Counted from the stretch's first letter, positions 49,052 through 58,563 are shown. The stretch: DNA of 64,000 nt from DATAVB01 sp040414495 (GCA_040414495.1 JBEDUI010000177.1:12796-76795); one strand, 5' to 3'. Program-made: numbers and translations. The notes: generated by a model from the sequence alone, not told the origin.

Positions 49052-49935
49052 TGGGAATCCTCGCGAGCGTCGGATTGTGCGCTGCAGCATTGACACCGGC
49101 CGCGTCCGCCGGCAACCCACCACCTCGAGCGCAGAGCTTGCCGTCGACGGCACGGCCCGATCACGTCGTCGTCCTCGTCATGGAGAACCATTCCTACGCC
49201 GATGTGATCGGAAGCTCCGAAGCCCCGTATCTCAATTCCCTGGCCCGGCAAGGTGCCTCGATGACTCATTCCTTCGCCGTGACGCATCCGAGCGAGCCGA
49301 ATTATCTCGCTCTATTCTCCGGCTCGACACAGGGATTGATGAACGACTCCTGCCCGCACACGTTCGCCACCGCCAACCTCGGCCAGGAACTGATTGCGGC
49401 TGGGCGCACGTTCGCGGGTTATTCGGAAAGCATGCCTGCCAACGGCTACACCGGTTGCACCAGCGGCGACTACGCCCGCAAACACAGCCCCTGGGTCAAT
49501 TTCTCCAACCTGCCGGCAACCTCGAACCTCAGCTATACCGCATTTCCCCACGACTATACGAAACTGCCCACGGTCTCATTCGTCATTCCGAACCTGCAGC
49601 ACGATATGCACGACGGGACGGTCCAGCAGGGCGATACCTGGGCGCACGACAATATCGATCCGTATGCGCAGTGGGCTAAAACGCACAACAGCCTGCTCGT
49701 CGTGACCTGGGACGAGGACGACAGCAGCGCGGACAACCAGATACCCACCATCATCGTCGGCGCCGGCATAACTCCCGGCAACTATTCGGAAACCATCAAC
49801 CATTACAACGTGCTGCGCACCCTCGAAGACCTCTACCAGCTGCCGCGTGCCGGAGCCAGCGCGACGGCAAGCCCCATCGCCGACATCTGGTCCAGCGGGG
49901 CGGCCCGTTTACCAAGCACGTGCGGGCGGCACTAG
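49036..49935 (+). CDS. Secreted phosphoesterase (alkaline-phosphatase fold)
   Basis: 299 residues from ATG 49036 with GGAAAGG six bases upstream. Signal peptide: MRRRVMGILASVGLCAAALT, cleavage near ASAGNP. The core has DHVVVLVMENHSYADVIGSS (metal and nucleophile region), THPSEPNYLALFSGST, VIPNLQHDMHDG and VVTWDEDDSSADNQIPTI. This matches secreted phosphoesterases such as acid phosphatase/phosphatidylinositol-phosphatase-like proteins. Substrate not known. Confidence 0.85.
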   Translation: MRRRVMGILASVGLCAAALTPAASAGNPPPRAQSLPSTARPDHVVVLVMENHSYADVIGSSEAPYLNSLARQGASMTHSFAVTHPSEPNYLALFSGSTQGLMNDSCPHTFATANLGQELIAAGRTFAGYSESMPANGYTGCTSGDYARKHSPWVNFSNLPATSNLSYTAFPHDYTKLPTVSFVIPNLQHDMHDGTVQQGDTWAHDNIDPYAQWAKTHNSLLVVTWDEDDSSADNQIPTIIVGAGITPGNYSETINHYNVLRTLEDLYQLPRAGASATASPIADIWSSGAARLPSTCGRH

Positions 49936-49972
49936 TTTTCTCGTTTTATCAAGACTGTCTATTGGGGGGTAC

Positions 49973-50716
49973 GTGCGGACCGACATTACGCAACAGGCCA
50001 GGCACACGCTTGACGAAATGGTGAACGCCGCGCTCGGACGGTCCCACCGAACTGATCCGGTCCTCCCCCGTACGGGTGGCCCGGCCGGGAATGCCCAGGC
50101 TACCGCTGGGCTCGGCGTGCTCATTCTGATTCTCTTTCTCGCCGAGCTGGCCACGCTGCTCGACGTAGGCGGTTTGATCAGCTGGCACATCGCAATCGGC
50201 GTCCTGCTGGTGCCGCCGACGCTGGCCAAGTGCGCCACCACCGTATGGCGGATCGCGCGGTATTACTCCGGCTCCCATCCATACCGCCAGGCCGGCCCGC
50301 CCCCGATGCCGCTGCGAATCCTCGGCCCGTTCGTCATAGCCACCGCGATCGCGGTGCTGGGCAGCGGATTGGCGCTGCTCCCACTCGGGCCGGAAGCCAG
50401 CCGCACCCCGCTATTCTCCGTGCTGGGTCAGCAAATAAGCCCACTCAAGATTCACCAGGGCATATTCATTTTGTGGTGTGTTGCCACCGGACTGCATGTG
50501 CTGGAGCGCACCGTCTATGCCATCCGCGTACTGACGAAATCCCGCCCCGGTGGTACTGCCGCACGAGCGGTCGCCATCCTCACCACGGTCGCGGTCGGCG
50601 GGGTGGCTGCCGCGATCGTGCTCGGTGCCTCCGGATCGTGGACGAACGCTGATCTGCACCACCACCGCGACGATCGAGTGCCGCATGCGGTGTCGAGGAT
50701 CGAGCCGAACCGTTAG
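49973..50716 (+). CDS. Multi-helix membrane protein with heme-like histidines
   Basis: 247 residues from GTG 49973 preceded by GGGGGG; ATG 50018 is the other option. Four or five hydrophobic helices, with SWHIAIGVLLVPPTLAK, IHQGIFILWCVATGLHVLER and ILGPFVIATAIAVLGSGLAL. The spaced histidines resemble cytochrome b561/DUF4405-like heme b membrane proteins. A short exported tail ends the protein. It overlaps the convergent CDF gene stop by 4 bp. Confidence 0.6.
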   Translation: MRTDITQQARHTLDEMVNAALGRSHRTDPVLPRTGGPAGNAQATAGLGVLILILFLAELATLLDVGGLISWHIAIGVLLVPPTLAKCATTVWRIARYYSGSHPYRQAGPPPMPLRILGPFVIATAIAVLGSGLALLPLGPEASRTPLFSVLGQQISPLKIHQGIFILWCVATGLHVLERTVYAIRVLTKSRPGGTAARAVAILTTVAVGGVAAAIVLGASGSWTNADLHHHRDDRVPHAVSRIEPNR

Positions 50717-51633
50717 ACAGTTCGGGTTGTCCAGGTGAGGCTGCGCACGTCGGGTATGTCGTGAGCTATGAGTTCGGCGGCTTTCCGGCTGAGGGCGTCG
50801 CTGGTGGCGATCGTGGTGTCGGCGTCGAGCCAGGCTTCGATTTCCAGTCGCAGCGTACGGCCGGTCCAGCGGCCGCGGGCGTGAGCGTGGCGGACACCGG
50901 CGATCTGCATGGTGATGGTTTCGGCGGTCGTGATGATGTCCGGGTCGACGCCATCCATGAGCCGGTGGGTCACGTCGGTGCTGACCTCCCAACCCACGTG
51001 GCAAATGAACACGGTGACGGCCAGGCCGGCGATCGGGTCGGCCCAGCGGGCACCGGCGAGCACACCGATCAGGCCAAGCATGGCACCGGCCGAAGACAGC
51101 GCATCGAGCCAGGAGTGTTTGGCGTCCGCGATCAGGGTGGCGGAGTTGATCCGGCGTCCGACCCGCAGCTTGTAGCGGGCGACCAGCTGGTTGCCGGCGA
51201 TACCGACCGCCGCGCCGGCAATCCCCCAGCCGACATGGCTCGTACCACCGTGATCGAGCAGCTTGCGGACGCTCTCGACTCCGGCCAGGACCGCGCTGGC
51301 CCAGATCACGATCGCGATGCCGACGCCGGCGAGGTCCTCGGCGCGTTCGTACCCGTACGGGTACCGCTCGGACGCGACCCGGCGGGATATCCGGAAGCCG
51401 ATGAACACGACCAGGCTCGTCGACACGTCCGACAGGTTGTGCAGCGCGTCGCCGAGCAGACCGACCGACCCGGACAGCAGCGCCACGGCCAACTCGATCA
51501 GCCCGGTAGCCGCCAGCCCGGCCGCGCCCCACGCCACCGCCCGGTTGGCTTGGCGACGCTCATCGAGGTCGTCGACCACCACGGGCAGCGGGACAGCTGC
51601 GGCCGGCTCACGCACTCCGGTGACCTGATGCAT
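50713..51633 (-). CDS. Cation diffusion facilitator (CDF) metal exporter
   Basis: 306 residues from ATG 51633 (an ATG at 51708 is possible; neither has a clear site). Six membrane segments and the CDF metal-site motifs LLGDALHNLSDV (H-x-x-x-D in helix 2) and ADAKHSWLDALSS (H-x-x-x-D in helix 5), then a cytoplasmic C-domain with VRHAHARGRWTGRTLRLEIE. It exports a divalent metal, probably Zn, Co, Ni or Fe. The ArsR gene lies upstream on the same strand and is its likely regulator. Confidence 0.85.
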   Translation of the reverse strand: MHQVTGVREPAAAVPLPVVVDDLDERRQANRAVAWGAAGLAATGLIELAVALLSGSVGLLGDALHNLSDVSTSLVVFIGFRISRRVASERYPYGYERAEDLAGVGIAIVIWASAVLAGVESVRKLLDHGGTSHVGWGIAGAAVGIAGNQLVARYKLRVGRRINSATLIADAKHSWLDALSSAGAMLGLIGVLAGARWADPIAGLAVTVFICHVGWEVSTDVTHRLMDGVDPDIITTAETITMQIAGVRHAHARGRWTGRTLRLEIEAWLDADTTIATSDALSRKAAELIAHDIPDVRSLTWTTRTV

Positions 51634-51759
51634 GCCATCAGCATCGCAGCACAAAGTCACAGCCAGCGGGCCGGTCATCGGCGAGATGCTCGGTGTGGTC
51701 AGGGGCAACCGCCGGCGGATGCGAAACGACCGCGCGAGTTCAGACGAGCGGCCGCGCGG

Positions 51760-52164
51760 TCAGGATGATGTGGCGGCGAATCGTGGCCGGCGGGGTGGTC
51801 GGGGTCGATTGGGGTCGGGGGTGAGGGTGCCGTCGGGGGCGATGTGGCTGAACATTTCTTCGATGACGCTGACGATGTGGGGGTCATCGACGCGATAGAG
51901 CTGGCGGCGGCCGTCGCGGCGGGCGGAGACGACGCCGGCGGCGCGGAGCTTGGCCAACTGTTGGCTGGTGGCTTGGACGGACGCGCCGGTGGTTTGGGCC
52001 AGCGTGGTGACGTCAAGTTCAGCGGTGGCCAGTAACAGGACCAGGTGGAGCCGCCCTGGCACGGAGAGCAGGTCGAAGGTGAGCGCGGCTGCCTCCAGCT
52101 GCGCGGGTGTGGCTTTGTGGGCGTGAGTTAGAGGCATGATCTGGTCCACTCTGCCGTCCATCAT
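51760..52164 (-). CDS. ArsR/SmtB-family metal-responsive repressor
   Basis: 134 residues; starts at ATG 52164 or 52137. The winged helix reads LTFDLLSVPGRLHLVLLLAT, then LDVTTLAQTTGASVQATSQQ, then VVSARRDGRRQLYRVDDPHI, the ArsR layout. Metal ligands are not certain; histidines at the N-terminus (LTHAHK) and in DPHIVSV are candidates. It is followed 126 bp later by the CDF exporter and is divergent from the ABC transporter. Confidence 0.85.
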   Translation of the reverse strand: MMDGRVDQIMPLTHAHKATPAQLEAAALTFDLLSVPGRLHLVLLLATAELDVTTLAQTTGASVQATSQQLAKLRAAGVVSARRDGRRQLYRVDDPHIVSVIEEMFSHIAPDGTLTPDPNRPRPPRRPRFAATSS

Positions 52165-52168
52165 TCAT

Positions 52169-52182
52169 TTGCGCAACCGTTG
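52169..52182. promoter_or_regulatory. Palindrome at the ArsR start, candidate operator
   Basis: TTGCGCAA at 52169-52176 and the partly overlapping CAACCGTTG at 52174-52182 lie directly upstream of the ArsR ATG, between it and the divergent ABC transporter gene. ArsR-type repressors bind short palindromes at this place. Not proven. Confidence 0.4.
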
Positions 52183-52365
52183 TAATGAGGCGTACTCTTC
52201 CGTCCTGCTACGTCGAGTGCTGTCGCGGCAGCGGAGTCGCAGGAGGTGAGTGCGGTGAGTTTGGGCGCCCATAGACCATCCGCATTTGCCGTCCTTTTCG
52301 CCGCGATCTGAGCGCCACGCCTGCCGGTCGCGTGCGATCTCTCGTTCTGCGTCCCGGAGGCCTCG

Positions 52366-54117
52366 ATGAGCCTGCTGCGCACCTACTCCGCCGACGCTGG
52401 CGCGCTGCCGCGGGCCCGTTCGCGCTATGTGGCCGATGTTCTGGTGTTGGCCGCGATGGCGGTGTTGTTCTGGGTGCTGGTCCGGCTCGCCCACGGCGTG
52501 GAGGCGCCGTTCAACCGGGTCTCGGCCCCCGCGATGGTGTCGACGGATCCGGCGAATCTGCCGTATTACGCGGCGCGGTCTTTGTTGCGGATGTTCGTCG
52601 CGTTGGCCGCCTCGACGGCATTCACGCTCGTGTACGCGACGGCGGCAGCGCGGTTGCGGCGGGCGGAAAAGGTGCTGCTGCCGGTCCTGGACGTGTTGCA
52701 GTCCGTGCCGGTGCTTGGGTTTCTGTCGGTGACCTTGTCGCTGTGGTTGACGCTGTTCCCGCACACCGTGCTGGGTGTGGAGTGCGCCTCGGTGTTCGCG
52801 ATCTTCACCAGCCAGGCGTGGAACATGACGTTCGCGTTCTATCAGTCGCTGACCACCCAGCCCCGCGAACTGGACGAGGCGGCCCGGATGTTGCGACTGA
52901 CGAAGTGGGAGCGTTTCTGGAAGCTCGATGTTCCCGGCGGGATGATCCCGTTGGTTTGGAACGGAATGATGAGCTTCGGCGGCGGCTGGTTCTTCCTGGT
53001 CGCCTCGGAGGTCATTTCGGTCAACAACCACACGTACGCCCTGCCCGGCATCGGCTCCTACGTCGCCGCCGCGTCGCAGCACCAGCAGATCGGGCGGTTA
53101 CTCCTGGCCATTGCCGTCATGGTGGTAATGGTGATCGGGGTCAACGCGCTGTTCTGGCGGCCGCTGACCGCATGGGCCGAACGATTCCGGGTCGAGCAGT
53201 CCGCCGCCGCTGAGGCACCGCGCAGCATCACCTTGGACCTGGTCCGCCGATCCACCGTCCCGGCGATGATCCGCCGCTCGGTACGCCCGGCAACCCGGGC
53301 GCTGGACTGGGTCACCCGACCGTTCGGGCTGGCCGAATACCCGCTGCGGATCGACCGGCGGCGGCAACGCGCCGGTGACATCGCGTTCGGAGTCGCGGTC
53401 GCGACCGTGCTCGGCTGGGGGCTGTGGCGAATGCTCGCCTACGTGCAGCGCCGCACCGGCCTCGACGAATTCGGGCACGCGTTCCTCCTCGGCCTGGTGA
53501 CCTTCGGCCGGGTGCTCGTCCTGCTCGTGGTCGCGTCCCTGGTCTGGGTTCCGATCGGAGTCTGGATCGGCATGAACCCGCGCGTGTCCCGGTTCGCCCA
53601 GCCCATCGTGCAGGTGCTCGCCTCATTTCCGGCGAACTTCCTGTTCCCGCTATTCACCCTGCTGCTGCTCCGTACCGGAATCAGCATCAACATCGGCGGC
53701 ATCGTGCTGATGAGCCTGGGCGCGCAGTGGTACATCCTGTTCAACGTGATCGCCGGCGCCTCGGCCATCCCCACCGATCTACGCGAAGCTGCCACCAACC
53801 TCGGCCTCGGTCGGATGCTGCGCTGGCGGAGGCTGATCGGCCCGGCGATCTTCGCATCCTGGGTCACCGGCGGCATCACCGCCGCCGGTGGAGCCTGGAA
53901 CGCCTCCATCGTCGCCGAAGTCGTCTCCTACGGACACCACACCCTGGCCGCCACCGGCTTGGGCGCCTTCATCGCCCACTCCACCGCACACGGCAACTTC
54001 GCCGACACCTTGGTCGGCGTCACCGTGATGAGCATCTACGTCGTCGGCCTCAACCGCCTGTTCTGGCGCCGCCTCTACCGACTCGCCGAAAACCGCTACT
54101 CCCTGCAGCAAGGCTGA
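52366..54117 (+). CDS. ABC transporter permease, two BPD-type domains fused
   Basis: 583 residues from ATG 52366 with GGAGG five bases upstream. Two complete permease units in tandem, each with about five to six helices and an EAA loop: first QPRELDEAARMLRLTKWERF, second TDLREAATNLGLGRMLRWRR. The family is nitrate/sulfonate/bicarbonate-type importers, where two separate subunits are usual. No substrate-binding protein gene is next to it. It is followed by its ATPase 11 bp downstream. Confidence 0.88.
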   Translation: MSLLRTYSADAGALPRARSRYVADVLVLAAMAVLFWVLVRLAHGVEAPFNRVSAPAMVSTDPANLPYYAARSLLRMFVALAASTAFTLVYATAAARLRRAEKVLLPVLDVLQSVPVLGFLSVTLSLWLTLFPHTVLGVECASVFAIFTSQAWNMTFAFYQSLTTQPRELDEAARMLRLTKWERFWKLDVPGGMIPLVWNGMMSFGGGWFFLVASEVISVNNHTYALPGIGSYVAAASQHQQIGRLLLAIAVMVVMVIGVNALFWRPLTAWAERFRVEQSAAAEAPRSITLDLVRRSTVPAMIRRSVRPATRALDWVTRPFGLAEYPLRIDRRRQRAGDIAFGVAVATVLGWGLWRMLAYVQRRTGLDEFGHAFLLGLVTFGRVLVLLVVASLVWVPIGVWIGMNPRVSRFAQPIVQVLASFPANFLFPLFTLLLLRTGISINIGGIVLMSLGAQWYILFNVIAGASAIPTDLREAATNLGLGRMLRWRRLIGPAIFASWVTGGITAAGGAWNASIVAEVVSYGHHTLAATGLGAFIAHSTAHGNFADTLVGVTVMSIYVVGLNRLFWRRLYRLAENRYSLQQG

Positions 54118-54128
54118 AGGTGCACCCT

Positions 54129-55493
54129 ATGAGCCTCCCCGCCCTCACCGCTACGACGACCGCCATCGTCGAGGTCGACCACGTCAGCAAAGCCTTCCCC
54201 GGCGCCGATGGCCGGCCGCTCACCGTCCTCAACGACGTCTCGCTCACCCTGCAGGAAGGCGAAATCGTCGCGCTGCTCGGCAAATCCGGCTCCGGCAAAT
54301 CGACCCTGCTGCGCACCATCGCGGGCCTGATCGCCCCCAGCAGCGGCCAGATCCGCTATCGCGGTCGCCCGCTCACCGGCGCCAATCCCGGTGTGGGCAT
54401 GGTGTTCCAATCCTTCGCGCTCATGCCTTGGCTCACCGTGCAGGCCAACGTCGAACTCGGCCTGCAAGCCCGCGGCGTCAACGAGGCCGAACGCCGCGCT
54501 CGGGCGCTGGACGCCATCGACGCCATCGGCCTGGACGGCTTCGAAACCGCCTACCCCAAAGAGCTTTCCGGCGGCATGCGGCAACGCGTCGGCTTCGCCC
54601 GCGCCCTCGTACTGCGCCCCGACGCCCTACTCATGGACGAACCGTTCTCCGCCCTCGACGTCCTCACCGCCGAAAACCTCCGCAACGAACTCATGACCTT
54701 GTGGGCGCAACCGGACTTCCCCACCAAAGCCATCTGCATCGTCACCCACAACATCGACGAAGCCGTCATGCTGGCCGACCGCGTCCTGGTCCTCGGCGCC
54801 AATCCCGGCCACATCAAAGCCGAAATCCCGGTCCACCTACCCCGTCCACGCGACCGCCGCAGCCCCACCTTCGACGCCCTCGTCGACCAGCTCTACGCCA
54901 TCCTCACCGGTCGCGACGAGACGACCCGCACCGCCACCCGCGCACCCGGCCCGCTCACCCATCCACTCCCCGCCGCCACCGTCGGCGGGCTCGCCGGCCT
55001 GGTCGAAATCGTCTACGCCCACAACGGCCAGACCGACCTGCCCGACCTCGCCGACGAACTGTCCTTCGAAGTCGACGACCTCCTGCCGCTACTCGACGCC
55101 GCCACCATGCTCGGCCTCCTGGAAGTCGAAGGCGCCCAAGCCTTCCTCACGGACACCGGACGCGCCTGGTACACCGCCGATATTCAGACCAGCAAACAAC
55201 TCTTCGCCCACCTCGCCGTCGACAAGGCACCGCTGGTACGCACCATCGTCAAAGCCCTCGAACACAGCGACGACGGCACCCTGCGCGACGACTTCTTCCG
55301 TGACCTGCTGCGCACCGGCTACACCAACGAGTACGCCGAAAAACAACTCGACATCGCCATCGACTGGGGCCGCTACGGCGAACTGTTCGACTACGACGCC
55401 GACACCCGCGAACTCGTCCTCACCGAAGTCGCCGCCGCCCTCACCACACACCTCACCAACAACACCGACAACCCAGACTCCACCGAACGATGA
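54129..55493 (+). CDS. ABC transporter ATPase with C-terminal AAA-associated domain
   Basis: 454 residues from ATG 54129. The ABC domain (first 250 residues) has Walker A LLGKSGSGKSTLL, signature LSGGMRQRVGFARAL, Walker B ALLMDEPFSALD and H-loop VTHNIDEAVML. The last 200 residues form the AAA-associated C-terminal domain found with these ABC proteins, with DLPDLADELSFEVDDLLPLL and LRTGYTNEYAEKQLDIAIDW. The domain may sense a ligand or bind another protein (unknown). Together with the fused permease it forms one transporter. Confidence 0.88.
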   Translation: MSLPALTATTTAIVEVDHVSKAFPGADGRPLTVLNDVSLTLQEGEIVALLGKSGSGKSTLLRTIAGLIAPSSGQIRYRGRPLTGANPGVGMVFQSFALMPWLTVQANVELGLQARGVNEAERRARALDAIDAIGLDGFETAYPKELSGGMRQRVGFARALVLRPDALLMDEPFSALDVLTAENLRNELMTLWAQPDFPTKAICIVTHNIDEAVMLADRVLVLGANPGHIKAEIPVHLPRPRDRRSPTFDALVDQLYAILTGRDETTRTATRAPGPLTHPLPAATVGGLAGLVEIVYAHNGQTDLPDLADELSFEVDDLLPLLDAATMLGLLEVEGAQAFLTDTGRAWYTADIQTSKQLFAHLAVDKAPLVRTIVKALEHSDDGTLRDDFFRDLLRTGYTNEYAEKQLDIAIDWGRYGELFDYDADTRELVLTEVAAALTTHLTNNTDNPDSTER

Positions 55494-55640
55494 CACTCCG
55501 GCACTCTGACGGGCCGCCGTGGGCCGAGGTCGCCTCAAGCACCGACTCACGCGTTGACTGACACAATCGGGTCTCGTGACCGGCCCTGCTCGTCACGACC
55601 AGCCACTCCCTAAAACCAGCGGAAAGACGACGGGTACCTC

Positions 55641-56198
55641 ATGATCGGGCATCTGATCGCCTACGTGCTACCGCTCGGTCTGGACTCGTTCGCGGTTGCC
55701 GCGGCTATCGGCGCAGCTGCCCGCCCCACCAGGCGTCAGCGGTGGAAAATCGCTGCCCTGTTTGTGCTGTTCGAGGCCGGCATGCCACTGATCGGCGTCG
55801 GTCTCGGCGCGCCACTGGCCCACGCCATCGGCGACACCGCCGACTACCTCGCCGCCGCCGCAGTGATCGGCGTTGGAGCCTGGATGCTCTTCGGCGAGGA
55901 CGAACGCGAAGAAGAACAAGCCGAACGACTCGTCAGCGCCCACGGTGCGGCCCTGATCGGCCTGGGTATTTCGATCAGTCTCGACGAGCTGGCCATCGGG
56001 TTCAGCCTCGGCCTCTCCCACTTGCCCCTGGTTCCGGTGATTATCGCGCTCGGCCTCCAGGCCTTCGTGGCTGCGCAACTGGGCCTGCACCTGGGCAGCC
56101 GCATCACCGAGCGCTACCGCGAACTCGCCGAACGTATCGCCGGCATCGCCCTAGTTGCCCTCGGCCTGTACCTGATCATCGAACGTATCGCCGGCTGA
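55641..56198 (+). CDS. mntP: MntP-type manganese efflux pump
   Basis: 185 residues, six membrane helices. The two repeated MntP motifs are present: LPLGLDSFAVAAAIGAA in the first half and ISISLDELAIGFSLG in the second, each with the metal-binding Asp. MntP exports Mn(II). Many bacteria regulate it with a Mn riboswitch; I found no convincing yybP-type element in the 147 bp upstream. It follows the ABC ATPase with no obvious terminator. Confidence 0.88.
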   Translation: MIGHLIAYVLPLGLDSFAVAAAIGAAARPTRRQRWKIAALFVLFEAGMPLIGVGLGAPLAHAIGDTADYLAAAAVIGVGAWMLFGEDEREEEQAERLVSAHGAALIGLGISISLDELAIGFSLGLSHLPLVPVIIALGLQAFVAAQLGLHLGSRITERYRELAERIAGIALVALGLYLIIERIAG

Positions 56199-56240
56199 AC
56201 CTGGCGTCTTCTGGTCGGCCGGAGCCGATAGCCTCCAAGG

Positions 56241-56837
56241 ATGAGCGGCCTGTGGTCCGCGGCCGGCTCCGCCGCCCTGCTGTTCGCCGGCACAAATGTC
56301 GACGACTGCATCGTGCTGGCCGTGCTGAACGCGTCCTCCCGCGCCGACGGTCGCCCGGCCCGGTGGCAGATCTGGCTCGGTCAGTACATCGGCGTCGCGA
56401 CTCTGGTGACGGTTTCGCTGATCGCCGCCCTCGGCCTGACCCTCGTCCCCGACCACTGGCTGTGGCTGCTGGGCTGGATCCCGTTACTGCTCGGTCTACG
56501 GAAGTTCATCACCGCGATTCACGCCCACGCGAACGGTGAATCGATCTCACCGGCCGTGGCCACCGGTCTCACCGGCGTCATGGCCTTGACCGTCGCCAAC
56601 GGTGGCGACAACCTCGCCGCGTACACACCCGTGTTCCGCACGCTCACCGCCGGCGACATCGCCGTGACCATCATCGTGTTCACCATCGGCGTCGCGCTGT
56701 GGTGTTCGCTCGGTGCCCTGCTGGTCTCCCATCGCAGGATCACCCACGTCATTCAAGAATGGGGGCACTGGATCGTGCCGGCCGTATTCGTCCTCATTGG
56801 ACTGTACGTCTTCGCAAAAGGCGGCCTATTCACTTAG
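56241..56837 (+). CDS. CadD-like cadmium/cation efflux protein
   Basis: 198 residues. LLFAGTNVDDCIVLAVLNAS at the N-terminus and MALTVANGGDNLAAYTPVF in the second half are the two repeats that mark the CadD-like family of small six-helix cation exporters. It is 42 bp after mntP, so both are likely in one operon. The metal is not certain. Confidence 0.8.
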   Translation: MSGLWSAAGSAALLFAGTNVDDCIVLAVLNASSRADGRPARWQIWLGQYIGVATLVTVSLIAALGLTLVPDHWLWLLGWIPLLLGLRKFITAIHAHANGESISPAVATGLTGVMALTVANGGDNLAAYTPVFRTLTAGDIAVTIIVFTIGVALWCSLGALLVSHRRITHVIQEWGHWIVPAVFVLIGLYVFAKGGLFT

Positions 56838-56947
56838 TCCATTGTGGACCGACCCCCTTTTATTCAGATGCCCGCAGTACGGGCCGGATGCCATGATCCA
56901 TTCGTGACCGAGCGTGCGCCGAGTGTCAGCCCGGCGGCGTTCACGTT

Positions 56948-58201
56948 GTGACCGGCTCGACGCCGTCGTCTACGACCGGTCTTCCCCCTGGGTGGCCGCT
57001 GCGCTCGTGTGCATTTCGTTGGTTCTTCGCTGGCTGGTCGATCACCATGGCCGGCAGCGCCATGGCACCGGTCGCCCTGGCCTTTGGGGTCCTCGCGATC
57101 ACGCACAGCGCGACGTGGCTCTCCGCGGTCATCACCGCCGCGATGGTGCCCAGGGTCGCGACGATGATATTGGCCGGCGGTATCGCCGACCGTTTCCGCC
57201 GCGACACCGTGCTGAGCCTGACGAGCCTGGGCGCAGGTATAAGCCAGACCGCCGTGGCGATTCTGCTCATCAACCGGCAACAGCCCGCGTTTCTGCTTCC
57301 CCTGGCCGCTTTGAACGGCATTTTCCAAGCACTGACCACCCCGACTTTGCGCGGCATCGTCCCCCAGATGGCCAGTGGTCGGGGTATTCAGCAGGCCAAT
57401 TCGCTATTGGCATCCGCGCGGAATATCGCTCAATTACTTGGTCCCGCGGCGGCCGGCGTGCTGACCGTCGCCGTGGGAGGAGGCTGGGCGATCGCCGCGG
57501 ACGCAGCGTCCTTTCTGCTCGCGGCCGTGTGCTTCGCCCGGATGTCACTGCCGGCCCGACCGCACCGCGCGACCGGCGGAACCACGATGCTCGACGATCT
57601 CCGGCAGGGCTGGGGCTATTACCGCCGCCGGTCGTGGATGTGGTCGGTAACGCTGGCTTTCGCGGTGCTCAATGCCGTCAATATGGGTGTTTGGCAGATC
57701 CTCGGGCCGATCGTCGCCGCCCGCACAATAGGTGCCGAGGGTTGGGGTCTGGTGCTGAGCACCCGCGGCGCCGGCGCGCTGCTGTCCACCCTGCTGATGG
57801 TGAAGCTGACGGTCCGACGACCCATGATCAAAGCCTTGTCGTTCATGACGTTATCCGCCGTCCCGATAATTCTGCTCGGCGCGGGCACCAATACGTTCTG
57901 GCTGGCTGCGGCGGCATTCGCCGCGGGGGTCGCGGCCGAATTCTTCACCGTTGTGTGGTCGACGGTGTGGCACGTGCACGTCCCGGAACGGCTCAGCTCA
58001 CGGGTCGGTGCGTGGGACGAATTCGGATCGTTTCTCTCAATCCCGATTGGCCAGCTTTCCGCCCCAGCCCTCGCCGCCGTATTCGGCATCGCGGCCGTCG
58101 CCATCACCGGCGGCGCCCTGACCGTCGTGGCCATGCTGCTGCCGCTGCTCCTGCCATCGCTGCGTCGAATCGAGATCGACGCCGATTCAGATACGACCTA
58201 A
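56948..58201 (+). CDS. MFS transporter (drug/proton antiporter-like, DHA3-type)
   Basis: 417 residues from GTG 56948, twelve predicted helices. The cytoplasmic loop ILAGGIADRFRRDTVLSLTS after helix 3 and the second-half VHVPERLSSRVGAWDEFGSF are MFS_3-type signatures. An efflux role is expected but the substrate is unknown. The cupin gene is convergent at the other end, 35 bp away. Confidence 0.85.
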   Translation: MTGSTPSSTTGLPPGWPLRSCAFRWFFAGWSITMAGSAMAPVALAFGVLAITHSATWLSAVITAAMVPRVATMILAGGIADRFRRDTVLSLTSLGAGISQTAVAILLINRQQPAFLLPLAALNGIFQALTTPTLRGIVPQMASGRGIQQANSLLASARNIAQLLGPAAAGVLTVAVGGGWAIAADAASFLLAAVCFARMSLPARPHRATGGTTMLDDLRQGWGYYRRRSWMWSVTLAFAVLNAVNMGVWQILGPIVAARTIGAEGWGLVLSTRGAGALLSTLLMVKLTVRRPMIKALSFMTLSAVPIILLGAGTNTFWLAAAAFAAGVAAEFFTVVWSTVWHVHVPERLSSRVGAWDEFGSFLSIPIGQLSAPALAAVFGIAAVAITGGALTVVAMLLPLLLPSLRRIEIDADSDTT

Positions 58202-58209
58202 CCATTTCC

Positions 58210-58231
58210 CCTGCACCATGCCGAATGCAGG
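58210..58231. terminator. Weak hairpin between convergent MFS and cupin genes
   Basis: CCTGCA at 58210-58215 and TGCAGG at 58226-58231 form a 6-bp stem with a 10-nt loop in the gap between two stop codons. It may end transcription on both sides, but it is short. Confidence 0.35.
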
Positions 58232-58236
58232 TGACA

Positions 58237-58563
58237 TCAGTTTCCGTACTGCTTGGTCTCGGGGCGCTCAACCATCAGCGCGTGCGCGACCTCATCGGCG
58301 ATCGGCCGGTGGCGGGCGCCCCGTGGCACGACGAACAGGTCGCCCGCGCGGAGCGTGACCGGCTCTCGGCCTTCCACCTCGACCCGGAAAGTGCCGTCCC
58401 AGCACAGGAACAGCTCGTCTTCGTCGTGCGTATGCCACGGAAATTCGCCCTCAAAGCGGGCGACGCGCACGACGGTGTCGTTGGCGAACACGAGGTCACG
58501 GGGCTGCCAAGGTCCGGGCAGCGCGGCAATCGCGGTGTTGATCGAGACGGTTTCGTGAGTCAT
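58237..58563 (-). CDS. Cupin-domain protein
   Basis: 108 residues. The two cupin motifs are present: VRVARFEGEFPWHTHDEDEL, continuing FLCWDGTFRVEVEG (H-x-H-x4-E), and AGDLFVVPRGARHRP. Such small cupins often act as sensors or isomerases; function here is unknown. It is divergent from the pseudogene next to it, which is a MocR-type regulator remnant, and the two may once have worked together. Confidence 0.8.
   Translation of the reverse strand: MTHETVSINTAIAALPGPWQPRDLVFANDTVVRVARFEGEFPWHTHDEDELFLCWDGTFRVEVEGREPVTLRAGDLFVVPRGARHRPIADEVAHALMVERPETKQYGN

Noticed and set aside
50761..51768. A 335-residue plus-strand frame opposite the CDF gene
   Set aside because: It is the reverse frame of a real CDF exporter in high-GC DNA, with no domain or ribosome site.
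52165..53082. Minus-strand Arg/His-rich frame opposite the ABC permease
   Set aside because: The plus-strand permease has helices and EAA loops; the other frame is a shadow.
55494..55640. Manganese riboswitch (yybP-ykoY type) before mntP
   Set aside because: I could not find the conserved loop sequences or a plausible paired stem; it may be absent or too diverged to see by eye.
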